Part shown: in pieces, positions 19,539 to 28,260 of the stretch
Numbering within the stretch: the stretch's first letter is position 1
Layout of the letters: the number at the start of each line of letters is the position of its first letter
Source: Bacillota bacterium
GTDB taxonomy: Bacteria > Bacillota > Clostridia > Clostridiales > Clostridiaceae
NCBI GenBank assembly: GCA_023435985.1
Contig: JAEZKY010000381.1
Coordinates: 1-64,000, forward strand
Direction: 5' to 3'
Length of the DNA stretch: 64,000 bases
Made by a program: the position numbers and the translations under genes
The notes under the pieces: generated by a model
What the model was told of the DNA's origin: nothing
Databases searched by the model: none
What the model saw: only the letters and a program-made list of their open reading frames with translations

Positions 19539-20387
19539 TTAAGGATACATTCTCTTTCTTTTATTTGTAGTTCTATCACTGAATATTAATGATAACAAAA
19601 TGCTGCTTAAGAGTATGCTTAATATAATCAATATAGAGTTTGTAATTGAAATTTCTATTTCTAAAATCAATATAAGAAGCTTTATACCTGTAAATATTAA
19701 TATTGCACCTACTCCATATTTCATGAATCTAAACATATTATTCATTTTAGCTAAAACATAATACATACTTCTAAGTCCAAGTATTGCAAAAATATTAGAT
19801 GTATAGACTATGAAAGTATCTGTCGTTATTGAAAAAATAGCAGGTATTGAATCAATGGCAAAAATAACATCTGAGCCTTCTATTATCAAAAGTGCCACAA
19901 GCAGTGGTGTTGCATAATATGACTTATTTATCTTTACAAAAAAGGAGTGTCCATATGTTATATCTGTTACTGGCATTATTTTCTTTAATAATTTAACTAA
20001 AAAGTTATCTTTAAACCTTATTTCAGTTTCTTTATTACTAAATACCGTGAACCCACTGTATAATAATATTACTCCGAAAATAGGAAGCACAAAATGGAAT
20101 CTGCTTACCATAGCTACTCCGAATAAAATAAATATGAGTCTAAGTATCATTGCACCCATTACGCCATATAATAGGACTCTCTCCTGATATTCTTCTCTTA
20201 TTCCAAGCTTAGAAAAAACTATTATAAATAAAAACAAATTATCTAAACTTAAAGACATTTCTACTATATACCCACCAAAAAATTCTGTAGCACTTCTTTC
20301 ACCTTTTAAATAGTATATAAATATATTAAATACTATAGCTACGCTTATCCAAAATATTAAATTAATTAGATTTTTCTTTGCTTTCAC
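19539..20387 (-). CDS. TerC/Alx family integral membrane protein
   Basis: A 282-residue protein with about eight to nine membrane segments. The conserved acidic signature is EMSLSLDNLFLFIIVFSKLG (about 43-62), and a second, EGSDVIFAIDSIPAIF, appears near 168-183, as expected for the family. TerC/Alx proteins are linked to tellurite resistance and to manganese export. The start is a GTG with GGAGATGAG upstream. It is monocistronic; no Mn-sensing riboswitch was seen upstream. Export of Mn is inferred from the family only. Confidence 0.88.
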   Translation of the reverse strand: MKAKKNLINLIFWISVAIVFNIFIYYLKGERSATEFFGGYIVEMSLSLDNLFLFIIVFSKLGIREEYQERVLLYGVMGAMILRLIFILFGVAMVSRFHFVLPIFGVILLYSGFTVFSNKETEIRFKDNFLVKLLKKIMPVTDITYGHSFFVKINKSYYATPLLVALLIIEGSDVIFAIDSIPAIFSITTDTFIVYTSNIFAILGLRSMYYVLAKMNNMFRFMKYGVGAILIFTGIKLLILILEIEISITNSILIILSILLSSILLSLIFSDRTTNKRKRMYP

Positions 20388-20596
20388 TTATTTTCTCATC
20401 TCCACAGCATTTATAAACTCATAATTATTTCTATAGGAAGGCTGCTAATTCAGCAAAACAAAATTTACATATTGTAGTTTTCCCTTTTATAATTATGTTT
20501 CATGTTTTAATATATTAGATATGCCGCTACCATATTACAATAATATTGAAACTATATTCATAGTTAATAAATTGAAACAAGGAAATAATCCCCTAA

Positions 20597-21256
20597 CTAG
20601 AGTTTTCCTTCCCATTCTGCATAGAATTCTTTTAAATATTCTTCCATAAATTTATGTCTTTTTTCTGCATAGCTTTTTCCAGACTTTGTATTCATCCTAT
20701 CTTTTAATAGAAGTAATTTCTCATAAAAATGGTTAACTGACGTTCCAATACTATTTTTATATTGTTCAAAGGTCTTATGCTCTTCATATTTAATATTAGG
20801 ATTATAAATTTCTCTTCCTGCGTGTCCACCATATGCGAAGGTTCTTGCAATTCCTATTGCCCCAAGTGCATCTAACCTGTCAGCATCTTGAACGATTTTC
20901 CCCTCTAAGGTATTCATCTTCGAAGTATCTCCAGCACCTTTAAAGGATATATTTTCAACTATATAAGCTACCTGCTCAATGGTTTTATCCTCAACTCCCA
21001 GGCCTCTAAGAAAATCCCTAGATATATCAGCCCCAACAGTAGTGTCTCCGTCATTAAATTTCCAGTCTGCTATATCATGAAGCAAGGCTCCTAATTTTAC
21101 TATAAATAAATCAACTTCTTCTTTTTCTTCCATACTTAAACTTACTGATATCTTATAAACTCTATAAACATGCCAAGAATCGTGTCCAGATCCCTCTCCT
21201 TCTAACTTATTTCTCACAAACTCTATGGTTTTTTCTATTATTTTCTCTTTATCCAT
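20597..21256 (-). CDS. HD-domain phosphohydrolase (YedJ-like)
   Basis: A 219-residue cytoplasmic metal-dependent phosphohydrolase. The HD-superfamily ligands are visible: HDSWHVYRV (first His, near 24), LLHDIADWKF (His-Asp, near 53) and QDADRLDALG (second Asp, near 125). The IGIARTFAYGGHAGR segment is typical of the YedJ group. AAGGAGAAC precedes the ATG. The substrate is unknown. It lies between TerC and valS on the same strand, 209 bases from TerC. Confidence 0.85.
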   Translation of the reverse strand: MDKEKIIEKTIEFVRNKLEGEGSGHDSWHVYRVYKISVSLSMEEKEEVDLFIVKLGALLHDIADWKFNDGDTTVGADISRDFLRGLGVEDKTIEQVAYIVENISFKGAGDTSKMNTLEGKIVQDADRLDALGAIGIARTFAYGGHAGREIYNPNIKYEEHKTFEQYKNSIGTSVNHFYEKLLLLKDRMNTKSGKSYAEKRHKFMEEYLKEFYAEWEGKL

Positions 21257-21463
21257 CTTAAAGTTCTCCTTATTTAAAATTACTATATTAAAAAGCTAAT
21301 TTTTGAAAAGCCCATAGGCTTTTCTTCCTAAACTCTTAACTCATACCTATTAACTATTTAAAGATTTCCAGCCAAAATTTCACAAGTCTTGTGGAGTAAA
21401 AATGTATGTGATTTCGGTAAGCTACCACATAAATCTAAGTTCAGAGTTGTATATCTATAAATA

Positions 21464-21495
21464 TAGGATGAGCTTTATCCCTAAAACTCATCCTA
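21464..21495 (-). terminator. Hairpin downstream of valS
   Basis: A 9-base-pair stem (TAGGATGAG and CTCATCCTA) with a 14-base loop, 34 bases after the valS stop. The following tail is A+T-rich rather than a clean T run, so termination efficiency is uncertain. Confidence 0.6.
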
Positions 21496-21529
21496 GTATT
21501 TTGATATTTAATTTATAAGGTAAAAAATA

Positions 21530-24175
21530 TTAATTTAAAGCTTCAATTCTAACTTTAACAGCTTCAAGCATTTCAACGTATTTTACTCTCTTCTCTTTTT
21601 CAGCATCTATAACTGCTGCTGGTGCTTTAGCTACAAAACCTTGATTTCCTAATTTCTTATCTATTCTTTCAATTTCGCCTTCAAGCTTTTTAACTTCCTT
21701 ATTTAATCTTTCTAGTTCTTTATCTTTATCAACTAAGTCAAGTAAAGGCATAAATAATTCTCCACCTTTAACAACTAAAGATACAGCATTAGCTGGAACA
21801 TTAGCTTTATCATCAATAAATTCTACTTCTGAAGCTGAAGCTAACTTCTCAATATAAGCTACACCTGCATTAAATGCTTTTTTAGCATCCTCAGCAATAT
21901 AGCAGATTACTTTAGCTTTTCTTGATGGCGGTACATTCATTTCAGCTCTTACATTTCTTAAGCCTTTTATAGCTTCAATTACAAATGCCATATCAGCCTC
22001 TGCTTCTTTATTTACTAAAGCTTCATCAAATACAGGCCATGCTGAAGTTGTTATAGTTTCCTCATCACTTAAATGAGTGAATATTTCTTCTGTAATAAAT
22101 GGCATAGCTGGATGTAATAATTTTAAGCCTGTAATTAATACAGTGTTTAATACATTGTAAGCTATTCCCTTAGCTCTTTCATCATCCCCATAAAACACTG
22201 GTTTAACAAGTTCTATATACCAGTCGCAGAATTCAGTCCACATAAAATCATAAACTTTTTGCATTGCAATTCCAAGCTCGAATTTTTCCATGTTTTCTGT
22301 AGCTTCCTTAACTAAAGTGTTCATCTCAGATAATATCCACTTGTCTGCTAAAGAATATTCTTTGCAGTCTTTATATTTATTCATTATATCTTTATCAAGG
22401 TTCATCATTACAAATCTTGATGCATTCCAAATCTTATTAGCAAAGTTTCTTGAAGATTCAACTCTTTCTGGGTAATATCTCATATCATTTCCTGGAGCAT
22501 TACCTGTAGCTATCATAAATCTTAAAGCATCTGCACCATAAGTTTCAATAACTTCTAATGGATCAACACCATTTCCTAAAGATTTACTCATTTTTCTTCC
22601 TTCTGAATCTCTTATTAAACCATGAATAAGCACTGTATTAAATGGAGTTTCACCCATGCAGTGAAGTCCTGAGAATATCATTCTTGCAACCCAGAAGAAT
22701 ATGATATCATGCCCAGTAACCAATGTGCTTGTTGGATAGAAGTAATCTAAATCTTCTGTTTTGTTTGGCCAGCCAAGAGTTGAAAATGGCCAAAGTGCTG
22801 AAGAAAACCAAGTATCCAGTACATCATTATCCTGCTCAATGTTAGTACTTCCACATTTAGTACATTTATGTGGTGCTTCCTCAAGTACCATCATTTCACC
22901 GCAGTCTTGACAGTAATAAACTGGAATTCTGTGTCCCCACCATAATTGTCTTGAAATACACCAGTCTTGAATGTTTTCCATCCAGTTAAAGTATATCTTA
23001 TCAAATCTTTCAGGAACAAATTTTGTTTTTCCACTCTTTACTACTTCTATAGCTGGCTTTGCAAGGTCTTCCATCTTAACATACCATTGTTTAGATATTA
23101 TAGGCTCTACAGTAGTTCCACATCTATCATGAGTACCAACATTATGAGTATGATCTTTAATTTTAACTAAAAGTCCAGCCTCTTCTAAATCTTTAACTAT
23201 GGCTTTTCTAGCTTCATATCTATCTAATCCCTTATATTTTCCGCCCTTTTCATTGATAATTCCCTTATCATCCATAACTCTTATGATTTCTAAGTTGTGT
23301 CTCTTTCCTACCTCAAAATCATTAGGGTCATGAGCTGGAGTCATCTTAACTGCACCAGTTCCAAATTCTAAATCTACATAATCATCAGAAACTATAGGAA
23401 TTTCTCTGTTAACAAGTGGAAGTATTACAGTTTTTCCAATAAGGTGTTTATATCTTTCATCATTAGGATTTACAGCTACACCACTGTCTCCAAGTAAGGT
23501 CTCAGGTCTTGTTGTTGCAATTTCAAGGAAACCTGACCCATCAGCTAAAGGATAATTTATATGCCAGAAATGACCTGCCTGTTCTTCATATTCAATTTCA
23601 GCATCGGATAATGCTGTTTGGCAATGTGTACACCAGTTAGTTATTCTATTTCCTTGATAAATTAACCCTTCATTATAAAGCTTAACAAATACATGCTTTA
23701 CAGCAGCACTAAGATTTTCATCCATAGTAAAAGCTTCTCTTGTAAAATCAGCTGATACTCCAAGTTTTTTAACTTGGTTTCTTATTGTAGCTCTGTATTT
23801 GTCACTCCATTCCCATACTTTTTCAAGAAATGCTTCTCTTCCCATTTCCTTCTTGTCAAAACCTTCCTCAGCTAGCTTGTTTGCAACTTTAACTTCTGTT
23901 GCAATAGAAGCATGATCTTCACCAGGAAGCCATAAAGCAGCGTACCCTTGCATTCTCTTAAATCTAATAAGAATATCTTGAAGAGTATCATCAAAAGCAT
24001 GCCCTAAGTGAAGCTGCCCTGTTATATTTGGGGGCGGCATTATTATAGTATATGGCTTTTTATTTTTATCAATACTTGGCGTAAAATAACCTTTCTCCTC
24101 CCAATTCTTATAAATCCTATCTTCAAATTCTTTTGGATCATACGTAGTTGATATATTTTTTATTTCTTCTGACAT
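21530..24175 (-). CDS. valS: Valyl-tRNA synthetase
   Basis: Charges tRNA-Val with valine. The 881-residue class I synthetase has HLGH in [15 protein letters not shown] (near 56-59), the KMSKS loop in [11 protein letters not shown] in the middle, and an editing domain between (including [11 protein letters not shown]). The last about 65 residues form the tRNA-binding coiled coil typical of ValRS ([20 protein letters not shown]). GGAGG precedes the ATG. A T-box leader lies upstream, so expression should rise when tRNA-Val is uncharged. Confidence 0.97.
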   Translation of the reverse strand: MSEEIKNISTTYDPKEFEDRIYKNWEEKGYFTPSIDKNKKPYTIIMPPPNITGQLHLGHAFDDTLQDILIRFKRMQGYAALWLPGEDHASIATEVKVANKLAEEGFDKKEMGREAFLEKVWEWSDKYRATIRNQVKKLGVSADFTREAFTMDENLSAAVKHVFVKLYNEGLIYQGNRITNWCTHCQTALSDAEIEYEEQAGHFWHINYPLADGSGFLEIATTRPETLLGDSGVAVNPNDERYKHLIGKTVILPLVNREIPIVSDDYVDLEFGTGAVKMTPAHDPNDFEVGKRHNLEIIRVMDDKGIINEKGGKYKGLDRYEARKAIVKDLEEAGLLVKIKDHTHNVGTHDRCGTTVEPIISKQWYVKMEDLAKPAIEVVKSGKTKFVPERFDKIYFNWMENIQDWCISRQLWWGHRIPVYYCQDCGEMMVLEEAPHKCTKCGSTNIEQDNDVLDTWFSSALWPFSTLGWPNKTEDLDYFYPTSTLVTGHDIIFFWVARMIFSGLHCMGETPFNTVLIHGLIRDSEGRKMSKSLGNGVDPLEVIETYGADALRFMIATGNAPGNDMRYYPERVESSRNFANKIWNASRFVMMNLDKDIMNKYKDCKEYSLADKWILSEMNTLVKEATENMEKFELGIAMQKVYDFMWTEFCDWYIELVKPVFYGDDERAKGIAYNVLNTVLITGLKLLHPAMPFITEEIFTHLSDEETITTSAWPVFDEALVNKEAEADMAFVIEAIKGLRNVRAEMNVPPSRKAKVICYIAEDAKKAFNAGVAYIEKLASASEVEFIDDKANVPANAVSLVVKGGELFMPLLDLVDKDKELERLNKEVKKLEGEIERIDKKLGNQGFVAKAPAAVIDAEKEKRVKYVEMLEAVKVRIEALN

Positions 24176-24377
24176 TTCTATTCCTCCAGACTGTTAATTT
24201 ACTAAATATATAATTCACAATGAATAAACATCTTTTGAATTAAAGTATATAATTTAAAGGTAAAACCTGACTCGCATGTGTTCTCTAATAGATTTCGAAT
24301 ATCCAAATATAAAATGCTCATAGGGAACATTCAAAGAACAAAATATAAAATTTTGATTCTCACTTTTGAATTTTCAA

Positions 24378-24745
24378 TGCCAAAAAGAGCCCTCGTCACA
24401 AAAGGACGAAGACTCGCGGTACCACCTTTATTTCCACACAAGCAAGTATATGCTCTAATGGACTCTTAATTCAAATAACGGCTCAGATAAACCGTCTTTA
24501 GCTACTACTATTTCACTAAAGAAGCTCAAAAGCTACCTTCAAAATCTTCTGCATAAGGGTTTTCAGCTGTTCCCTCTCTCTTGCTAGTTCTTGCTAGTTC
24601 TTTCTAAATCTATGATTTAACTAAAGAACTGTACTCCTCAGCTCGTCTGAGTGAGTTTCCTTGCTAAAAGAACTGTACTCCTAAACTCTCCTGAGCTAGT
24701 TTCCTTTAATACAAAAAAATTTCTACTCCTCTTTTTCATTGCTTT
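24378..24745 (-). promoter_or_regulatory. T-box leader upstream of valS
   Basis: On the minus strand the T-box element AGGTGGTACCGCG (24424-24415 core) is followed by a terminator whose 5' arm TCGTCC can pair either with the AAAGG before it (antiterminator) or with GACGAGG (terminator), then CTCTTTTT. The variable base in TGGT matches the A73 discriminator expected for tRNA-Val. Upstream lie AGGAGTA motifs of Stem I and a distal AGAGAGGG..AGCTGAAAA element. A GUA valine codon at 24536-24534 is the best specifier candidate, though strict GAA-NNN spacing would read GGU, so I leave it open. Confidence 0.9.
24619..24706 (-). repeat. Two adjacent 44-bp copies inside the valS leader
   Basis: Copies at 24663-24706 and 24619-24662 abut exactly and match at 34 of 44 positions by my alignment. 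Each runs from AAGGAAACT through GAGGAGTACAGTTCTTT-like sequence (the first copy has TTTAGGAGTA). Both carry the AGGAGTA bulge motif of T-box Stem I. A separate 10-bp tandem repeat (TTGCTAGTTC twice, plus strand) lies at 24581-24600. Confidence 0.8.
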
Positions 24746-25002
24746 TATCTATTAATTTACTTAAAATAATAGCTTATAGTATAAATTTTGTCAATAATAG
24801 TTTTTATTATTACTATATAATTCTACTTCTGTTAATCTGCAAAGCTTAACCATACAAAATAAATTTAATATTAGAAATAGCATTAAAACAATATACAATA
24901 AACTCTTCTTTCTTATATTTTTAGATGCATAAATAATGCTGATAACCCATTAACAGACATTATAAATTTAACCCCTTTTACTCCATGTATAAAAAAGGGC
25001 AT

Positions 25003-25070
25003 AAAAAAATCGGTTTACATAATACCGATTAACCTTAGCACTAAATACACATAGCACCCATTCACTTTAT
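25003..25070 (-). ncRNA. Candidate small RNA of about 68 nt
   Basis: A minus-strand sigma-A promoter (25105-25077) is followed after a normal distance by a short transcript ending in a terminator: stem AATCGGT/ACCGATT (25030-25024 with 25014-25008) and seven T residues. No protein gene on this strand lies nearby and the span contains no convincing coding frame. The 5' end at about 25070 is estimated from the promoter. Function unknown. Confidence 0.55.
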
Positions 25071-25076
25071 AACTGT

Positions 25077-25105
25077 ATTATATACTAAAAATGCCAGATC
25101 GTCAA
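25077..25105 (-). promoter_or_regulatory. Sigma-A promoter for the small RNA candidate
   Basis: On the minus strand TTGACG (25105-25100), exactly 17 bases, then TATAAT (25082-25077). The next feature downstream is the hairpin-plus-T-run at 25030-25003. Confidence 0.65.
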
Positions 25106-25156
25106 GATAAACCCAGCAATTCTATAAAAAAAATATGCAGAACTTATTAAGTATAA

Positions 25157-25193
25157 CTTAGAGTATGTTAGCTTTTAATGCTCCTACTCTAAG
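25157..25193 (+). promoter_or_regulatory. Stem-loop upstream of the ABC exporter operon
   Basis: A perfect 9-base-pair inverted repeat (CTTAGAGTA and TACTCTAAG) with a 19-base loop, about 80 bases before the ATPase start. It could be a leader hairpin, an operator or a weak terminator; there is no T run immediately after it on plus. Confidence 0.4.
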
Positions 25194-25272
25194 CATTTTC
25201 TATTTATAGTTTTATATCGTAAAATTAAGTTCGAATCAATAAAAATTATCATTGAAATGGAGGTTAATAGTT

Positions 25273-26280
25273 ATGATAGACGTTAAAAATCTTACAAAAG
25301 AATTTGTATTGCCAAAAAAGGAGCCTGGTTTTAAGGGTACCCTAAAGAGCTTGTTCAGAAATGAAGTAGTTATTAAAACTGCAGTTCAGGATATAAGCTT
25401 TCACATTCCTAAAGGTGAAATACTAGGATTTATAGGCGGAAACGGAGCTGGAAAATCGACAACCATTAAGGTTATGACTGGTATACTTGTGCCTACATCA
25501 GGCAGATGTACTGTAGAAGGCATAGTCCCTTATGAAAATAGACAAAAAAATGCAAAAAACATAGGCGTAGTATTTGGACAGCGCACACAATTGTGGTGGG
25601 ATTTACCTCTTTCTGAAACCTTCACAATACTAAAGGAAATATATGATATAGAGGATAAGCAGTTCATAAAGCGTATGGATTTTTTTAATGAGGTATTCGG
25701 CCTAAGTGACTTTTCTTCCAGTGCTGTAAGAACCCTGTCACTTGGTCAGAGAATGCGTGCGGACCTTGCCTGCGCAATGCTCCACAATCCCAAGGTATTG
25801 TTTTTAGATGAACCCACAATCGGGCTGGATATAGTGGTGAAAGAAAAAATACGTGAGTCCATAAAACATATAAATAAAGAATTTGGCACCACTGTTGTCT
25901 TAACAACCCACGATCTTGGAGATATAGAAGAACTTTGTAGCAGGTTAATTATTATAGATAAAGGAAGCTTGGTTTACGACGGTGATATTGAGACTGTGAA
26001 AGAAACCTATGGCTATATGCGCACACTAAAAATGGAGGTTAAGCACATAGAGACATCAAAAACTATAAATGTTGCAAAAGACTTTAAACTATCCTTAGAT
26101 GATGCAAAAACATGGATAGAGGAAAATAGTCTTTTTGTCCGCTTCAACCGTGATAAAATCAGCATTCCAGATATAGTTTCATATGTAATGCCAAAGGTTC
26201 AGGTAATGGACATAAGCATATATGAAACAGATATTGAAGAAATAATAAAGAAAATCTATAGGAAAGGCGTGAACGTATGA
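25273..26280 (+). CDS. ABC transporter ATP-binding protein (ABC-2 exporter)
   Basis: The 335-residue ATPase of an export system. Walker A is GGNGAGKST near residue 60, the signature is TLSLGQRMRADLA, Walker B is VLFLDEPTIGLD, and the switch His is in TTHDLGDIEEL. The last about 100 residues form the C-terminal extension usual for this subfamily. I chose the ATG at 25273, preceded by GGAGGT; an upstream in-frame ATG overlaps that site. It overlaps the first permease by 4 bases (ATGA). The cargo is unknown. Confidence 0.92.
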   Translation: MIDVKNLTKEFVLPKKEPGFKGTLKSLFRNEVVIKTAVQDISFHIPKGEILGFIGGNGAGKSTTIKVMTGILVPTSGRCTVEGIVPYENRQKNAKNIGVVFGQRTQLWWDLPLSETFTILKEIYDIEDKQFIKRMDFFNEVFGLSDFSSSAVRTLSLGQRMRADLACAMLHNPKVLFLDEPTIGLDIVVKEKIRESIKHINKEFGTTVVLTTHDLGDIEELCSRLIIIDKGSLVYDGDIETVKETYGYMRTLKMEVKHIETSKTINVAKDFKLSLDDAKTWIEENSLFVRFNRDKISIPDIVSYVMPKVQVMDISIYETDIEEIIKKIYRKGVNV

Positions 26281-27104
26281 CTAGAGCAAAAAGGCTTTTT
26301 AGAATGTATTGGCCTTTTACTAGAAGTGTTGTACAAGCAGCACTTACCTACCGCATAAATTTTTACCTATTTGTCTTGGGAGGACTTTTAAAAATCTTTG
26401 TTGCTTATTATCTGTGGAAAGCCATTTTTAACAGCACCGTAAGCACATCATTGAGCGGCTTTACACTAAACGATATGATTATTTATATATTTATGAGTAC
26501 TATAACTTCCAGATTACTCAGTAATGAAGTTGACATGATCATAGCATCAGAGGTGCAACAGGGCTCTATTGCCTCTAATCTGATCCGGCCCATCAGTTAC
26601 CGTTCAAGACTTTTTTTCATGTCCCTTGGAAATGTAATATACATGTTTATTACAATTTTAGCACCTTTGTGGTTTGGATTGGTAGCTGTACGTTATTTAA
26701 CAGTTAAAGAACTTCTTCCAGATATCCAAACACTTATAGCATACCTTTGCAGTTTGATACTTGCATTTACAATCCAGTTCTTGTTCAATTTCTGCTTCGG
26801 TATAATGGCGTTTTATGTTACTTATATGTGGGGGCTGTCCTTTCTAAAAAAAGCTATTATCAGTTTCCTTTCAGGGCAAATTATTCCTTTTGCATTTTTC
26901 CCTTTATGGTTACAGTGTCTTATGAACTTTATGCCCTTTGGTTCAATCATTTATGTACCTGTGATGATTTATCTGGGGAAGTATACAAGTATGCAGACAT
27001 TAACTGTAATAGGACTTCAATCATTATGGGTTTTTGTATTACTTGCAGCCAGTCAATTTATGTGGAACAGGGCTATAAGATATCTTACAGTCTTAGGAGG
27101 TTAG
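26277..27104 (+). CDS. ABC-2 family permease (first subunit)
   Basis: A 275-residue membrane protein with six predicted segments, of the ABC-2 type found in pairs with such ATPases. The family pattern FMSTITSRLLSNEVDMIIASEVQQGSIASNL contains the conserved coupling stretch before LIRPISYR, comparable to the YLLRPINP motif of its partner. Its ATG lies inside the ATPase stop region, so translation is coupled. The second permease follows 4 bases later. Drug or lipid export is typical for the family but not shown here. Confidence 0.88.
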   Translation: MTRAKRLFRMYWPFTRSVVQAALTYRINFYLFVLGGLLKIFVAYYLWKAIFNSTVSTSLSGFTLNDMIIYIFMSTITSRLLSNEVDMIIASEVQQGSIASNLIRPISYRSRLFFMSLGNVIYMFITILAPLWFGLVAVRYLTVKELLPDIQTLIAYLCSLILAFTIQFLFNFCFGIMAFYVTYMWGLSFLKKAIISFLSGQIIPFAFFPLWLQCLMNFMPFGSIIYVPVMIYLGKYTSMQTLTVIGLQSLWVFVLLAASQFMWNRAIRYLTVLGG

Positions 27105-27108
27105 AATT

Positions 27109-27903
27109 ATGCTAAAAAAATATGCAAGGCTCTATAAGAGCTTTACAATCCAGTATTTAAAGATATTGATGCAGTCTAAACTAAATTTTTTTATAGGCTT
27201 GTTTGGATTTTTTTGTCTCCAAGCCACAGGTATTGCATTTATTTATCTAATTTTTCAAAGAATCCCCAGCCTTAATGGATGGAATTTGGATGAGGTAGCT
27301 TTTATTTATGGATTCTCCCAGCTTCCCAGAGGTCTTGACCATCTTATTACCGATTTTATATGGATCTTCAGTCAAAATGTTATAGTAAGAGGCGAATTTG
27401 ACCGTTATCTCTTAAGACCTATAAATCCTTTGTTTCAGCTCATTGTTGAACGCTTCCAGCCCGATGGATTTGGAGAAATATTGATAGGTTTAATTCTTGT
27501 TGTCATTTCTAGCAGCCATCTGCATGTGAAGTTTGGATTTCTTGATATACTGTTATTTACCGTAGTGGTTATATCTGGTTCGGTAATTTATACTTCAATT
27601 AAACTATTTTTTGCTTCTTTTGCTTTTTGGATAAAGAGCAGCATATCTATTTTAGATATGATTTATTCATTAAGCGATTTTGCCAAATACCCTATAGGGA
27701 TCTACTCAAGAGTAATACAAGTAATAATAACTTTTATAATCCCTTTTGCTTTCACAGCTTTTATACCAGCAGGATATTTTATTGGAAAGGTTCCTGTGAA
27801 TCTTGCTCTATTTGGAACTGTCTTAGCTTCTATCTTATCCTTCACAATGGCATACACAGTATTTCAAAAAGGCATAAATTCGTATGAAAGTTCTGGAAAC
27901 TGA
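27109..27903 (+). CDS. ABC-2 family permease (second subunit)
   Basis: A 264-residue membrane protein with about six hydrophobic segments, paired with the preceding permease to form a heterodimeric channel. The motif RGEFDRYLLRPINPLFQLI is the family landmark for this subunit. GGAGG precedes the ATG. It is the last gene of the three-gene operon; I saw no clear terminator in the 357 bases that follow. Base composition in this operon looks somewhat less A+T-rich than the flanks, which may hint at transfer. Confidence 0.88.
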   Translation: MLKKYARLYKSFTIQYLKILMQSKLNFFIGLFGFFCLQATGIAFIYLIFQRIPSLNGWNLDEVAFIYGFSQLPRGLDHLITDFIWIFSQNVIVRGEFDRYLLRPINPLFQLIVERFQPDGFGEILIGLILVVISSSHLHVKFGFLDILLFTVVVISGSVIYTSIKLFFASFAFWIKSSISILDMIYSLSDFAKYPIGIYSRVIQVIITFIIPFAFTAFIPAGYFIGKVPVNLALFGTVLASILSFTMAYTVFQKGINSYESSGN

Positions 27904-28260
27904 CACTATTATGAGTATTCCAATCCCCTTATATAAATACTAATGTTTTTTTAACTCATGAAAATCTGGGTAAGCATATCCAATTTTGCACTCAATATCC
28001 TCACTTATAATTATATATAATGTCCACCAGTACTTTTTTCTGCATCATATATAGATTAAATAAATTGAAGGGTATACATTAATATTAGTGACAAACTTTA
28101 TTTAGATATAAAAAAGCTGCTGCAAAATGTATAAAATCATCAATAAAATTAAAGTTTATATACAAATAATTTAAATTAATTATTACATATGGAGCTCTTA
28201 ATTTTAAAAATATTAATATCATTTTGCTGACAGCCTTTTATATTTAAAATTTATATAGTG
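27904..28260. other. Intergenic region between the ABC operon and the chitinase
   Basis: This 357-base A+T-rich stretch lies between two gene 3' ends. I found no convincing gene, promoter or strong terminator in it. Confidence 0.5.
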
